Source: Chromohalobacter sarecensis (GTDB lineage: Bacteria > Pseudomonadota > Gammaproteobacteria > Pseudomonadales > Halomonadaceae). From it: a stretch of DNA of 64,000 bases. Both the position numbers and the translations under genes were made by a program. The notes under the pieces were generated by a model that worked only from the letters and a program-made list of their open reading frames with translations, did no database searches and was not told the origin of the DNA. How positions within the stretch are numbered: position 1 is the stretch's first letter; every line of letters starts with the position of its first letter. Where the stretch lies: assembly GCF_023061135.1 (NCBI RefSeq), contig NZ_JAKGAN010000001.1, positions 310,001 to 374,000 on the forward strand. Reading direction: 5' to 3'. Shown here one piece after another: positions 36,494-46,669 of this stretch.

Positions 36494-37489
36494 CTATCCC
36501 CGGCGTTGCTTGAGCTGTTCCTTCAAAGAGCCGGGCACCTGCTTGATGATCAGGCGATCTTGCTCGGCGTCGAATTCGATGCTGTTGCCGAGCAGGTGAG
36601 AATCGAAGCTGATCGAGACGCCGCTGGCGCGTCCCGTGAAGCGCCGGAATTGATTGAGCGCGCGTTTGTCTGGCGGGATTTCCTCGGAGAGTCCGTAATC
36701 CTGATGGCGAATGTAGTCGTAAAACGCCTTGGGATGTTGCTCGTCGACGAGTTCGGACAGCTCGTCGAGGGTTACCTTTTCGCCGTTCTTGGCCTGGCTG
36801 CTGGCGTAGTCGATCACGGCATCCGTCTTCTCGCGGCTCTCGTCGTCGGGCAAGTCCTCGCGCTCGACATAGTCGCTGAATGCCTTGAGCAGGGTGCGGG
36901 TTTCGCCGCTGGAATCCACGCCTTCCTCGACGCCGAGCAGTTCACGGAAGCCTTCGGCGAACTTCTTGCCGCCACGATCCTTGATGAAAGACACGTACTG
37001 CTGCGAATTGCCGCCCTGCCATTGGGCGAGGTCGATACGCATGGCGAGCATCAATTGGCCGAGATTGAGCTGAGGCGATTCGGTCACGTTAAGAGCATTG
37101 TCGATGGCAAAGCCCTGGCGATGATGGAGAAGTGCCACGCTGACGTACTGTGTCTCGCCGTGCTGATAATGCACGAACAGCAGGTGGCCGCCCACCGAGA
37201 GGTGGGCGTCGATCAAGGCGTTGATGCGCTCCGCCATCCGTGCACTCCAGGTGACGAAATCGACCGATCCGGCAAGATACTCGGAGAGCCCCGCAGCGAA
37301 GGCACTGCTGCCGGTCTCGCCGAAGTGACCCCACGCCTTGGGCTTGGCGTGATAGCTGTCATTGACGCTCGTCAGCAGCGCCTCGAGAGACGCCGTCGAT
37401 GACTGCGCCTGCTCGGCGCAGGTCAGCGTGGCGGGTGTCTCGGTATCGGGCTTGTCGATGCGGTGGAGGGTGCTGGTCAGAATCGGCAT
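36494..37489 (-). CDS. ndpA: Nucleoid-associated protein NdpA/YejK
   Basis: 331 residues, close to the 335 of E. coli YejK. The family segments ILTSTLHRIDK at the start, SYHAKPKAWGHF, FIKDRGGKKFAEGFRELLG and the C-terminal FTGRASGVSISFDSHLLGNSIEFD are present. The protein associates with the nucleoid; its precise role is not settled. The minus-strand gene stands alone between a lipoprotein gene and an ABC exporter. Confidence 0.9.
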   Translation of the reverse strand: MPILTSTLHRIDKPDTETPATLTCAEQAQSSTASLEALLTSVNDSYHAKPKAWGHFGETGSSAFAAGLSEYLAGSVDFVTWSARMAERINALIDAHLSVGGHLLFVHYQHGETQYVSVALLHHRQGFAIDNALNVTESPQLNLGQLMLAMRIDLAQWQGGNSQQYVSFIKDRGGKKFAEGFRELLGVEEGVDSSGETRTLLKAFSDYVEREDLPDDESREKTDAVIDYASSQAKNGEKVTLDELSELVDEQHPKAFYDYIRHQDYGLSEEIPPDKRALNQFRRFTGRASGVSISFDSHLLGNSIEFDAEQDRLIIKQVPGSLKEQLKQRRG

Positions 37490-37574
37490 GGTGGCATCTT
37501 GGTGTAAACGAAAATGGGCACGGTAACGCGCACTATGGGCCAGTTTCTAAGGCTCGGGGACTATCTGAAAATGC

Positions 37575-38332
37575 TTAGGGCTTGATGTTGTAGCCGGTCT
37601 TGAAGATCCAGCCGACCAGCGCCAGGCACAGGCTCAGGAACACCAGGATCATCAACAGGCTGGCGCCGACGCTGACATCGCTGATGCCATAGAAGCTCCA
37701 GCGAAAGCCACTGACCAGATAGACCACCGGGTTGAACAGCGTCACCGTCTGCCACACAGAGGGCAACATGTCGATGGAGTAGAAGCTGCCGCCCAGGAAG
37801 GTCAGCGGCGTGATGATCAATAGCGGCACGAGTTGCAGCTTCTCGAAGCCTTCCGCCCAGATACCGATGATAAAGCCCAGCAGGCTGAAGGTGAGGGCGG
37901 TGAGTGCCAGGAAAAGCAACATCCAGAATGGATGGTCGATACGCAAAGGCACGAAGAAACTGGCAGTGACGAGAATGATCAAGCCCAGAATGAGCGATTT
38001 GGTGGCTGCCGCGCCTACATACCCAAGGACGATTTCGAGATAAGAGACCGGCGCCGAGAGCACTTCGTAGATAGTGCCGGTGAACTTGGGGAAAAAGATC
38101 CCGAACGAGGCGTTGGAGACGCTCTGAGTGAGTAGCATCAACATGATCAGCCCAGGCACGATGAAGGCGCCGTAGCTGACGCCTTCGACTTCCTGAATGC
38201 GTGAGCCGATGGCGGCGCCGAAGACCACGAAATACAGTGAAGTGGAGATGACTGGCGAGACCAGGCTCTGCAGCAACGTGCGCCACGCGCGTGCCAACTC
38301 GAAATGATAAATGGTGCCGACCGCGCGGAGAT

Positions 38333-38336
<4 letters not shown>
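37575..38336 (-). CDS. ABC-2 type transporter permease, YadH-like
   Basis: 253 residues with about six membrane segments and the ABC-2 signature region around [35 protein letters not shown]. Its ATG overlaps the stop of the ATPase gene by four bases (38333-38336), so the pair is translationally coupled. With the adjacent ATPase it would form an exporter. The substrate (lipid, polysaccharide or drug) is unknown. It is closest in appearance to the YadH type. Confidence 0.9.
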
Positions 38337-39343
<1,007 letters not shown>

Positions 39344-39464
39344 GCGATACCGGGCTCCCGTGGAGAATGGGTCGATCCGTATAGGCACGCGCCGGCATGT
39401 CGTGGCCGGCGCTCAGCTGATCGGTAAGTACATCGTCGGCGAGTGCCTCGTCGGCGAGGCCGGG

Positions 39465-40187
39465 TCAGTCCTGCGGCTCGGCGCTGTGGTAGATGTTCTG
39501 AACGTCGTCGAGATCGTTGAGCGTGGCGAGCAGCTTGTCGAGCATGACCACGTCATCGCCGGCAACGGGGGTCGTGGTCTGCGGCAGGAACTGGATCTCG
39601 TCGGCCTCGAACTCGAGCTCACCGAAGGCCTCGGCGAGTGCCTGCTTGGTCTTGGCGTATTCGGTGTGGGGCGCGAACACGGTGATGCGATCGGTTTCGC
39701 TCTCGATGTCGGTGACATCGACATCGGCCTCCATCAAGGCTTCCAACACCGCTTCCTCGTCACCACCTTCGAAGGCGAGAATCGCGCAGTGATCGAACAT
39801 ATGGCTGACGCTGCCCGGGGTGCCGAGTTTGCTCTTGGCCTTGTTGAAGCAGGCGCGTACGTCGCCGAAGGTACGGTTGGGATTATCGGTCAGGCATTCG
39901 ACGATGACCATGCAACTGCCTGGCCCGAAGCCCTCGTAACGCGCGAGGGAGTAGTCCTCGCCGCCACCGCCCTTGGCCTTGTCCAGCGCCTTGTCGATGA
40001 CGTGCGACGGTACCTGGTCCTTCTTGGCGCGTTCGATCAAGCCACGCAGGGCGAGATTGCCCTCGGGGTCGATTCCGCCGGCTTTGGCGCAGACGTAAAT
40101 CTCGCGCCCGTATTTGCTGTACACCTTGGTCTTGGCGTCGGCCGTCTTGGCCATGGATTCCTTGCGGTTCTGGAAAGCCCTACCCAT
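39465..40187 (-). CDS. YebC/PmpR (TACO1) family protein, YeeN-like
   Basis: 240 residues from the ATG at 40187 ([11 protein letters not shown]). The family signature GRYEG-like run is present ([34 protein letters not shown]), as are [39 protein letters not shown] and the end [11 protein letters not shown]. The shortened N-terminus and [15 protein letters not shown] segment are nearer to E. coli YeeN than to YebC. YebC proteins help ribosomes through stalling motifs and some regulate transcription. Which applies to this paralogue is not known. Confidence 0.88.
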   Translation of the reverse strand: MGRAFQNRKESMAKTADAKTKVYSKYGREIYVCAKAGGIDPEGNLALRGLIERAKKDQVPSHVIDKALDKAKGGGGEDYSLARYEGFGPGSCMVIVECLTDNPNRTFGDVRACFNKAKSKLGTPGSVSHMFDHCAILAFEGGDEEAVLEALMEADVDVTDIESETDRITVFAPHTEYAKTKQALAEAFGELEFEADEIQFLPQTTTPVAGDDVVMLDKLLATLNDLDDVQNIYHSAEPQD

Positions 40188-40353
40188 GTCATGCCCTATC
40201 AAGTGGTTCGCAACGCACAAGATTCTACGCAACATCGCCGGTCGAGGCAGGTTTAATTTTGCGCTGTCGGCCTTTGGCCTTCGACGATACGCCGCCCCCT
40301 TCAGTCGACGCTATGCTTAATGCGCGCTCACCTGTAGCTTAGGGAGTCTCTAA

Positions 40354-41001
40354 TTGCTCACCTCATCGGAAATGCATATGTCGACGCGATCCATGCCAAT
40401 GCCGTTTACCGCTCGCTCCGTCTGGCACGTCATGCTGTGGCTGTGCCTTGCCGTCTCGCTGACGGGCTGCGGTATCAACAATATTCCCACGCTGGACGAG
40501 CAGGTGAAGTCGGCCTGGTCGCAGGTCGAGAACCAGTATCAGCGGCGCGCGGACCTCGTGCCCAACCTGGTGGAGACGGTCCAGGGATTCGCCGATCAGG
40601 AACAGGAAACGCTGACTGCTGTGATCGAAGCGCGCTCCAAGGCGACCTCGATCAACATCGACGCCGACTCGCTGGACGATCCCGAAAAGATGAAGCAATT
40701 CCAGCAGGCCCAGGGTCAATTGACCGGGGCGCTGAGTCGCCTGATGGCAGTCTCCGAACGCTATCCGGAGTTGAAGTCGAACCAGAACTTCCTGGCGCTT
40801 CAGTCGCAACTGGAAGGCACCGAGAATCGCATCGCCGTGGCGCGCCGCGACTTCATCCAGGCGGTCGAGCAATACAATACCGAGATTCGTACGTTCCCCG
40901 GGCGACTCTGGCATGGCCTTTTGTATAGTGACATGCCGATTCGCGAAAACTTTGAAGCGACTGCTGAGAACGCCGATCAGGCGCCTGAGGTGGAGTTCTA
41001 A
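40354..41001 (+). CDS. LemA family lipoprotein
   Basis: 215 residues from a TTG with AGGGAG seven bases upstream. ATGs at 40372 and 40378 in the same frame are alternatives and would only shorten the signal. The lipobox SLTGC ends the signal at residue 39. The LemA helical core is plain: AWSQVENQYQRRADLVPNLVETVQGFADQEQETLTAV...ARSKA and RRDFIQAVEQYNTEIRTFPGRLW. The gene overlaps the next by one base (TAATG). LemA genes commonly precede TPM-domain genes, as here. Molecular role unknown. Confidence 0.9.
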   Translation: MLTSSEMHMSTRSMPMPFTARSVWHVMLWLCLAVSLTGCGINNIPTLDEQVKSAWSQVENQYQRRADLVPNLVETVQGFADQEQETLTAVIEARSKATSINIDADSLDDPEKMKQFQQAQGQLTGALSRLMAVSERYPELKSNQNFLALQSQLEGTENRIAVARRDFIQAVEQYNTEIRTFPGRLWHGLLYSDMPIRENFEATAENADQAPEVEF

Positions 41002-41789
41002 TGAGGCATTGCATTCGTCTGACATGCTTGATGCTGCTGTGGGCCTGTGCCCTCAGCGTTCAGGCCCAGGACATCGAGTTTCCCGAGCTGACCGGGCGCG
41101 TGGTCGACCAAGCCGACCTGCTGAATGCGTCGACTCGAGATGAATTGAGCGGCATGCTCGCGGCCCACGAGGAAGACACCGGCGAGCAGGTCGTGGTGGT
41201 CACGCTGCCCGACTTACAGGGAGCGCCGATCGAGGAATACGGCTACCAGTTGGGGCGCCATTGGGGCATCGGCGAGGAGGGCGAAGACACCGGCGCGCTG
41301 CTGATCGTCTCCATGGAGGAGCAGGCCATCCGCATCGAGGTCGGCTATGGCCTCGAAGGGCGGCTGACCGACGCGCAGTCCTCAGCGATCATCACGCAGA
41401 AGATCGCCCCGGCGTTTCGTGAGGGCGATTACGCGACCGGCATTACCCAAGGCACCGAAGCGATCATCCAGGTGCTGGGCGGCGACCCGATGGCCGACGC
41501 ACCCGCCGCTGGAGCGGGGCCTGGGAATGATAAATCGCGCGATGCCGGCGGCGCATCGGTGGCGTTCTTCGTCATGCTGATGATCGTCATGGGTATCGTA
41601 CGCGGCATCGGTGGTGGCGGCGGACGTGGCGGGCGTCGTCGCGGACGCGGTGGCGGCTTGCTCGGCGGCATCCTGCTCGGCGGCGCCATGGGCGGCGGTT
41701 TCGGAGGCGGCGGTGGCGGCCTCGGAGGCGGCGGCTTCGGCGGCGGCGGTGGTGGTTTCGGCGGGGGCGGCGCCTCCGGTGGCTGGTAG
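41001..41789 (+). CDS. TPM-domain membrane protein, YgcG-like, with Gly-rich tail
   Basis: 262 residues. A signal peptide ends near residue 22 (VQAQD). The TPM domain (FPELTGRVVDQADLL, GEQVVVVTLPDLQG, EVGYGLEGRLTDAQ) spans about 28-150. One membrane helix (VAFFVMLMIVMGIVRGIGG) follows near 185-205. The final 55 residues are almost only Gly, Arg, Phe and Ala in GGGFGG-type repeats. The domain should face the periplasm. It forms an operon with lemA (overlap) and the second TPM gene (21 bases on). Precise function unknown. Confidence 0.9.
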   Translation: MRHCIRLTCLMLLWACALSVQAQDIEFPELTGRVVDQADLLNASTRDELSGMLAAHEEDTGEQVVVVTLPDLQGAPIEEYGYQLGRHWGIGEEGEDTGALLIVSMEEQAIRIEVGYGLEGRLTDAQSSAIITQKIAPAFREGDYATGITQGTEAIIQVLGGDPMADAPAAGAGPGNDKSRDAGGASVAFFVMLMIVMGIVRGIGGGGGRGGRRRGRGGGLLGGILLGGAMGGGFGGGGGGLGGGGFGGGGGGFGGGGASGGW

Positions 41790-41810
41790 ATCAACGCAAG
41801 GGACATCACC

Positions 41811-42428
41811 ATGACATTATTGAGCGACAGCGAGCAGCAGCAGGTGCGCGACGCGATCACGCACATCGAACGCGATACCGACGCCGAACTGGTCACCGTA
41901 CTCGCGCCGCAGGCCGACGATTACACCTACATCCCGTTGCTCTGGGCGGGGATTCTGGCCCTGCTGATTCCGGGGGCGATCAATTATTTCCCCCAATGGC
42001 TGGGGGCCTCGGAGCTTTTGATCGTGCAGTGGGCGTGTTTCGCGGTGCTGGCAATCGTGTTTCGGCTGCCGGCAGTGACGACGCGGCTGATCCCGCGCCG
42101 CGTTCGCTTCTGGCGGGCTGCGAATCTGGCGCGGCGGCAGTTTCTCGAGCAGAATCTGCACCATACTCAAGACGGCACCGGCATGCTGATCTTCGTCTCC
42201 GAGGCCGAGCGCTACGTGGAGATCCTGGTCGATCGCGGGATTTCCAGCCGGCTCGACGACGAGACCTGGCAGAGCATCGTGTCGAACTTTACCCAGCAGG
42301 TGAAGCAAGGCCAGACGCTGCAGGGCTTTCTCTCCTGTATCGAGGCATGCGGCGAGCATCTTCGAGAGCATGTGCCCGCCACGCACGAGCGCAACGAACT
42401 GCCCAATCGTCTGATCGTGCTGGAGTAA
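41811..42428 (+). CDS. Second TPM-domain membrane protein
   Basis: 205 residues, no signal peptide. A short N-terminal helix (SDSEQQQVRDAITHIERDTDAELVTVLAPQADDY) begins a TPM-like domain. Two hydrophobic segments (YIPLLWAGILALLIPGAINYF, ELLIVQWACFAVLAIVF) interrupt it. The rest, TGMLIFVSEAERYVEILVDRGISSRLDDETWQSIV, carries the conserved TPM core. This is the third gene of the lemA-TPM-TPM operon and is probably an inner-membrane partner of the protein before it. Confidence 0.85.
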   Translation: MTLLSDSEQQQVRDAITHIERDTDAELVTVLAPQADDYTYIPLLWAGILALLIPGAINYFPQWLGASELLIVQWACFAVLAIVFRLPAVTTRLIPRRVRFWRAANLARRQFLEQNLHHTQDGTGMLIFVSEAERYVEILVDRGISSRLDDETWQSIVSNFTQQVKQGQTLQGFLSCIEACGEHLREHVPATHERNELPNRLIVLE

Positions 42429-42539
42429 GCGCCCCCTTGCTTCGCGGCGATTCGTCACCATCATCTAGGTAGGACACTTGAGGGGCGCGTCATGTCGGAT
42501 GCGTCCCGCAAGCACAGGATGACAGCACAGGAGAGCACG

Positions 42540-43547
42540 ATGAACGTCGTCACATTACGTAGTCCGGGTGGACTGGATAAGCTCGATGTCCACGAACGCG
42601 AAGCGCCGGGCGAGCCGGGGCCTGGCGAAGTGCGCGTGCGAGTGCATGCCAGCTCGCTCAACTATCATGACTACGGTGTCGTCGCCGGGGCCATGCCCAC
42701 CGAGGACGGTCGTATCCCCATGTCGGACGGGGCCGGTGTCGTCGAAGCCGTGGGAGAAGGCGTCGAGGAGTTCACCGTGGGCGACCGCGTGGTGTCGACG
42801 TTCTTTCCCGGTTGGCTTGAAGGGCCGGCGCGGATCGGCGACTTCACCACTACGCCTGGCGATGGCGTCGATGGCTACGCTCGCGAGCAGGTCGTGCGTC
42901 CGACGACGTGGTTTACCCATGCGCCGCGCGATTACGACCACGCCGAAGCCGCTACCTTGACCACGGCCGGCTTGACCGCCTGGCGCGCACTGGTGGTGGA
43001 CGGCAATCTCAAGGCCGGCGACACGGTTTTGGTGCTGGGCACCGGTGGCGTCTCGATCTTCGCCTTGCAGTTTGCCAAGCTGATGGGCGCCACGGTGATC
43101 GCGACCTCGTCCTCGGACGAGAAGATCGCACGACTGAAAGAACTGGGCGCCGATCATACGCTCAATTACAAGACCGAGCCGGAGTGGGGCAAGCGCGTCA
43201 AGGCGCTTACCGATGGCCGGGGTGTCGATCATGTCATCGAAGTGGGTGGCCCCGGTACGCTGCCGCAATCCATCGATGCCGTGCGCATCGGCGGACACAT
43301 TTCATTGATCGGCGTGCTCACCGGACGCGGCGGCGAGATCCCCACCGCCAAGCTGATGGCCAAGCAGGCGCGTCTGCAGGGCTTGATCGTGGGTAGCCGG
43401 CGCGATCAGATCGAGATGATCCGGGCCATCGACGCCAGCGATCTCCATCCAATCATCGACCGGTGTTTCGCTCTCGACGAGATCGCCGACGCGTTTCGCC
43501 ACCAGGAAGCAGGGCGCCACTTCGGCAAGATCTGCCTGGAATTCTGA
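42540..43547 (+). CDS. MDR family NAD(P)-dependent oxidoreductase, zinc-free
   Basis: 335 residues from the ATG at 42540, with CAGGAG upstream. The frame is open 16 codons earlier. The quinone-oxidoreductase-like fold is clear (SSLNYHDYGVVAGAMP, GAGVVEAVGEGVEEFTVGDRV, VLGTGGVSIFALQFAKLMGATVIATSS). The catalytic cysteine and zinc ligands of alcohol dehydrogenases are absent, so it probably reduces quinones or enones. Single gene with a strong terminator after it. Confidence 0.88.
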   Translation: MNVVTLRSPGGLDKLDVHEREAPGEPGPGEVRVRVHASSLNYHDYGVVAGAMPTEDGRIPMSDGAGVVEAVGEGVEEFTVGDRVVSTFFPGWLEGPARIGDFTTTPGDGVDGYAREQVVRPTTWFTHAPRDYDHAEAATLTTAGLTAWRALVVDGNLKAGDTVLVLGTGGVSIFALQFAKLMGATVIATSSSDEKIARLKELGADHTLNYKTEPEWGKRVKALTDGRGVDHVIEVGGPGTLPQSIDAVRIGGHISLIGVLTGRGGEIPTAKLMAKQARLQGLIVGSRRDQIEMIRAIDASDLHPIIDRCFALDEIADAFRHQEAGRHFGKICLEF

Positions 43548-43584
43548 TTCGCGCAGACGCAGAGCGGTGATAAATCCAGCCCTC

Positions 43585-43627
43585 AACAGCAAGAAGCCGG
43601 CCACGGCCGGCTTCTTGCTGTTCGCTT
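43585..43627. terminator. Rho-independent terminator
   Basis: A long inverted repeat, AACAGCAAGAAGCCGGCC (43585-43602) with its exact complement at 43605-43622, followed by CGCTTTTCC. The innermost pairs must open to make a loop. It separates the MDR gene from the convergent SDR gene. Confidence 0.92.
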
Positions 43628-43671
43628 TTCCTACAGCTTTTCGACTCTATCTTAACTACGCAAAGTCACGT

Positions 43672-44406
43672 TCAGGGTGAAACCTGGCGGGTCGGCATCA
43701 CCAGTAGTTCCTGCAGGTTGACGTGGCCGGGCTGCGCGAAGCCGTAGACCAGTGCACTGGCGATATCCTCGGCGTGTAACGCTTGGACGCTATCGCGGCG
43801 CTGTTGCATCTGCTCGTCGGGCACGTTGTAGCCCCAGTTGGTATAGGTGGCACCGGGTTCGATCAACGATACACGGATGCCATCCTCGCCGAGTTCCTTG
43901 CGCAGCGCGTCGTGAAAGCCCACCACGGCGAACTTGGTGGCGTTGTAGACCGACCAGCCAGCGATGCCATAGCGTCCGCCGACGCTCGAGACGCTACTGA
44001 TCATCGCCCCCTCGCGGCCACGCATCAGCGGAATGGCCCGCTGAGTGCAGTTGAGCACCCCATAGAGATTGGCATCGATGGTAGCCCGCCACTCCTCATG
44101 GGTACTCTCCTCGAAGCGGTTGTTATAACCGACGCCGGCATTGTTGAAGAGCAGATCAAGCCCACCGAATTCGCGCTCGACGGCGGCGAAGACATCGGCC
44201 ATTGCGTCGGGGTCCGCGACATCGGCCACATGAACGCGGGCGCGGGCACCGATACGCTTGGCCAACATCTCGAGTTTGTCGGCGCTGCGTGCCACCAGCA
44301 CCACATTGACGCCTTCCTCGGCCAGCATCTTGGCAGCGGCTTGGCCGATGCCACTGGACGCACCGGTAATGACGGCGACACTGTCAGTCAGGTTGCGAAG
44401 TTCCAT
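43672..44406 (-). CDS. Short-chain dehydrogenase/reductase
   Basis: 244 residues, standard length for the classical SDR family. The cofactor site is TGASSGIG at 14-21, NNAGVG follows, and the catalytic motif is the serine in SSVSSVGG with YNATK. NADP preference is suggested by VVLVARSADKLE. It reduces or oxidises a small alcohol or ketone; the substrate is unknown. The minus-strand gene is alone. Confidence 0.92.
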   Translation of the reverse strand: MELRNLTDSVAVITGASSGIGQAAAKMLAEEGVNVVLVARSADKLEMLAKRIGARARVHVADVADPDAMADVFAAVEREFGGLDLLFNNAGVGYNNRFEESTHEEWRATIDANLYGVLNCTQRAIPLMRGREGAMISSVSSVGGRYGIAGWSVYNATKFAVVGFHDALRKELGEDGIRVSLIEPGATYTNWGYNVPDEQMQQRRDSVQALHAEDIASALVYGFAQPGHVNLQELLVMPTRQVSP

Positions 44407-44891
44407 ATAGCTTTCCTTTTGCTTGAGACATGGGCAGGACGATAGAGCGAATACTATTCGCTCGCTATCAAACTGCAGATTTAACTAGCCTAGAAGCTCA
44501 AGGCGCCTGCCGCCACCCTCGGCAATGGGCGTTGGCCTGGTTGCAGAGTATCGGGCATGAATGACGCAGGATCGCGCACGGCGATGATGTGGCGTCTGGT
44601 ATGGCTGAATTAGCTCTGAATGTGCACCGAAATGGCGATTGTTGGCCATCATGATGCTTGGTTTACAAACGAAGTCGCTTTCTCGCCCTCCCTGGATAGA
44701 TCGCCATGAATATTCTTGCACTTCTCTGACATCCGTAAGCGTTAATTCCATTCTGGAACCATTTGTCTATGTGAGGTGATTCTGCCGGGTGCCTGCGTGG
44801 TGCGCTCCGACGTATCGATGTGTGCTAAAAGAGGAAAGAAGGCTTTTAATTTTTGTTTAAAAACAGTAGTTTAATATTTATTTTCTTGTAG
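44407..44891. other. Long AT-rich intergenic region before a sigma-54-type promoter
   Basis: A gene-free stretch. Its last 100 bases are very AT-rich (TTTTAATTTTTG, TTTAATATTTATTTTC), as expected for a bendable or IHF-binding segment upstream of a sigma-54 promoter. A minus-strand open frame of 88 codons at 44485-44751 has no recognisable product and I do not call it. Confidence 0.5.
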
Positions 44892-44907
44892 TGGCATGCT
44901 GTTTGCT
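44892..44907 (+). promoter_or_regulatory. Sigma-54 (RpoN)-type promoter
   Basis: TGGCATG-CTGT-TTGCT matches the -24/-12 consensus TGGCACG-N4-TTGCW with one mismatch. The GG (44893-44894) and GC (44905-44906) are ten bases apart. Transcription would start near 44918, 53 bases before the Tat-leader ORF and ahead of the amidohydrolase-symporter operon. Activator sites were not identified. Confidence 0.65.
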
Positions 44908-44970
44908 TTAGTGGCTTATAACGGAATATATGAAATGTAGCAGTACCGACGAAGCGGAGGAGAAAACGTT

Positions 44971-45105
44971 ATGAGCTATAAGCGGCGAGATTTCATTAAA
45001 ACAGGGGCTGGTGCTCTGGTCTTGGCAGAGTCATCAGAACCGGAAAGAACGTTTGCTACAGATCTGAACGATCGTGCTCCTTACGGATACACTGGGTTGA
45101 CTTGA
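44971..45105 (+). CDS. Orphan 44-residue ORF: Tat signal peptide with no mature protein
   Basis: ATG at 44971 with a strong CGGAGGAGA ribosome site. The first 19 residues, MSYKRRDFIKTGAGALVLA, form a textbook twin-arginine leader (RRDFIK plus a hydrophobic core). After 25 further polar residues the frame stops. This is too short for any exported enzyme or binding protein. It is probably the leftover start of a solute-binding or redox gene that lost its body, though a genuine leader peptide cannot be excluded. It lies 83 bases before the M20 gene. Confidence 0.65.
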   Translation: MSYKRRDFIKTGAGALVLAESSEPERTFATDLNDRAPYGYTGLT

Positions 45106-45188
45106 CATCAAAGCTCTGCAATACAGTTTTAACCAATCGAAAAAGCTGTGGTACCTATTTCAACTGAACAGAGAGCAGCGCGAACGGG

Positions 45189-46370
45189 ATGCCTATGAAG
45201 ACCGAAACACTGAACAAGCTGGTCCAATTCCGGCACAACCTACACCGAGAGCCCGAGCTGGGCTTCGAGGAACGCGATACGTCGCGCAAGGTGGGGGCCT
45301 ATCTTGATTCGCTCGGCGTCGAGTACGTCAGTGGGATTGGTAAGACTGGCATCGTGGCCTGGATCATAGGTACGGTCGGCGACAGCGATGCCAGTGTCGG
45401 GCTCCGAGCCGACATGGACGCGCTGCCCATCGAGGAAAAAAGCGGGGTCGAGCATATCTCGACGCGTACCGGGCGCATGCACGCCTGCGGCCACGATGGC
45501 CATACCAGCATACTGTTGGGCGTGGTCGATTACTTGAAGGAAAACAACGATTTTGCAGGCACGGTCTATTTCGTGTTCCAGCCAGCCGAGGAAGGGGTCG
45601 GCGGCGCCAAGGCGATGATCGAAGATGGTATCTTCGAGCGCTTCGATATGCGTGAAATCTACGCACTGCATAATTGGCCATCGCTGCCGATCGGGCAGTA
45701 TGGACTCATCGCGGGGCCGATCATGGCCGGCGGCGACCGAGTCGATATCACCATCCATGGCCGCGGCGGACATGGCGGGCTCAACCCGCATGGCTGTATC
45801 GATCCGATTCGCATCGCTGCCGAACTCGTGCACAAGGCCCACACCATCATTGCCCGTGAGGTCGATCCGCTGAACCCGGCGGTGTTAAGCATCTGTGCCC
45901 TGCAAAGCGGCGACTTGGCCGGCTTTGCCGTTATCCCCGACACCGCCACGCTATCCGGCACTATTCGCGCCCTCGACGAAGCCACCCGCGAGGTCGTTCG
46001 ATCAGGGCTGCGTCGACTCTGCCAGAGCCTGGAGCAGTACTATGGCGCAGAGATCGAGCTAGTCATAGAGGACAAGTTCGGGGTCACCGACAATGATCCA
46101 GGAGCGACCGAATCGGCCCGACAGATCATCGCCGACTGTTTCGGTGAGGAGGCACTGGCGGTGAATCACAAGCCCTGCATGGGCGGAGAGGATTTCTCGT
46201 ACATGCTGGCCGAGCGCCCCGGTGCTTATATCCATGTCGGGTCCGGCGACGCCGAGCATAGCCGCGGCCTGCATCATCCTGAGTATGATTTCAACGATCG
46301 GATCATGCCGGATGGAATCCGGCTGCTCACTGAACTGGCTCGCAAATCGCTTGAAAAACAACTTCAATGA
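45189..46370 (+). CDS. M20 family amidohydrolase (hippurate hydrolase/aminoacylase-like)
   Basis: 393 residues. Features: LRADMDALPIEE (metal aspartate), MHACGHDGHTSILLG (cysteine and histidine ligands), FQPAEEGVGGAKAMI (glutamates), HGRGGHGGLNPHGCIDP (dimer-domain histidine) and the C-terminal GGEDFSYMLAERPGAY. Such enzymes cleave N-acyl amino acids or similar amides with two metal ions. It shares a probable operon with the small membrane protein and symporter gene after it, so the operon looks like uptake and hydrolysis of an acylated compound. The start could also be the ATG two codons on. Confidence 0.9.
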   Translation: MPMKTETLNKLVQFRHNLHREPELGFEERDTSRKVGAYLDSLGVEYVSGIGKTGIVAWIIGTVGDSDASVGLRADMDALPIEEKSGVEHISTRTGRMHACGHDGHTSILLGVVDYLKENNDFAGTVYFVFQPAEEGVGGAKAMIEDGIFERFDMREIYALHNWPSLPIGQYGLIAGPIMAGGDRVDITIHGRGGHGGLNPHGCIDPIRIAAELVHKAHTIIAREVDPLNPAVLSICALQSGDLAGFAVIPDTATLSGTIRALDEATREVVRSGLRRLCQSLEQYYGAEIELVIEDKFGVTDNDPGATESARQIIADCFGEEALAVNHKPCMGGEDFSYMLAERPGAYIHVGSGDAEHSRGLHHPEYDFNDRIMPDGIRLLTELARKSLEKQLQ

Positions 46371-46441
46371 CGTGAGTTCATGAATAGCGTGAGCCGTCAC
46401 ACCAAGGAATACCCTAAAACAATCGAAAGGAGGGCGCTCTT

Positions 46442-46669
46442 ATGGCAACCAGTCGCCGAAGTAAAGTCACCCGACCGTACATCGTTTTCGTGGTGGTAAT
46501 GTTCCTGCTCATGATCTTCCCGCTTTACGGGCTCGCCAACCACGTGTTCCCGCTGGTACTGGGGCTACCTTTCGGTCTTTTCTGGGTCATTCTTCTAGAA
46601 CTAATCGCCTTCGTCGCGTTGTGCTTTTTCTACCGCTACGAGTATGGCAACGGGGGCGAGCATGAATAA
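46442..46669 (+). CDS. Small membrane protein, DUF3311-like symporter companion
   Basis: 75 residues with two transmembrane helices (YIVFVVVMFLLMIFPLYGLANHVF and LPFGLFWVILLELIAFVALCFFYRYEY). The FPLY and LPFGLFW pattern is that of the small DUF3311-type proteins encoded directly before sodium:solute symporters. The ribosome site is AAAGGAGGG. Its stop overlaps the symporter start by eight bases, so it is probably an accessory subunit. Family assignment is by pattern only. Confidence 0.75.
   Translation: MATSRRSKVTRPYIVFVVVMFLLMIFPLYGLANHVFPLVLGLPFGLFWVILLELIAFVALCFFYRYEYGNGGEHE

Noticed and set aside
41429-41896. Proline-rich minus-strand frame
   Set aside because: It is the antisense of the Gly-rich tail of the TPM protein.
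44485-44751. 88-codon minus-strand frame in the long intergenic region
   Set aside because: Unusual composition, no domain, and no ribosome site that I could support.
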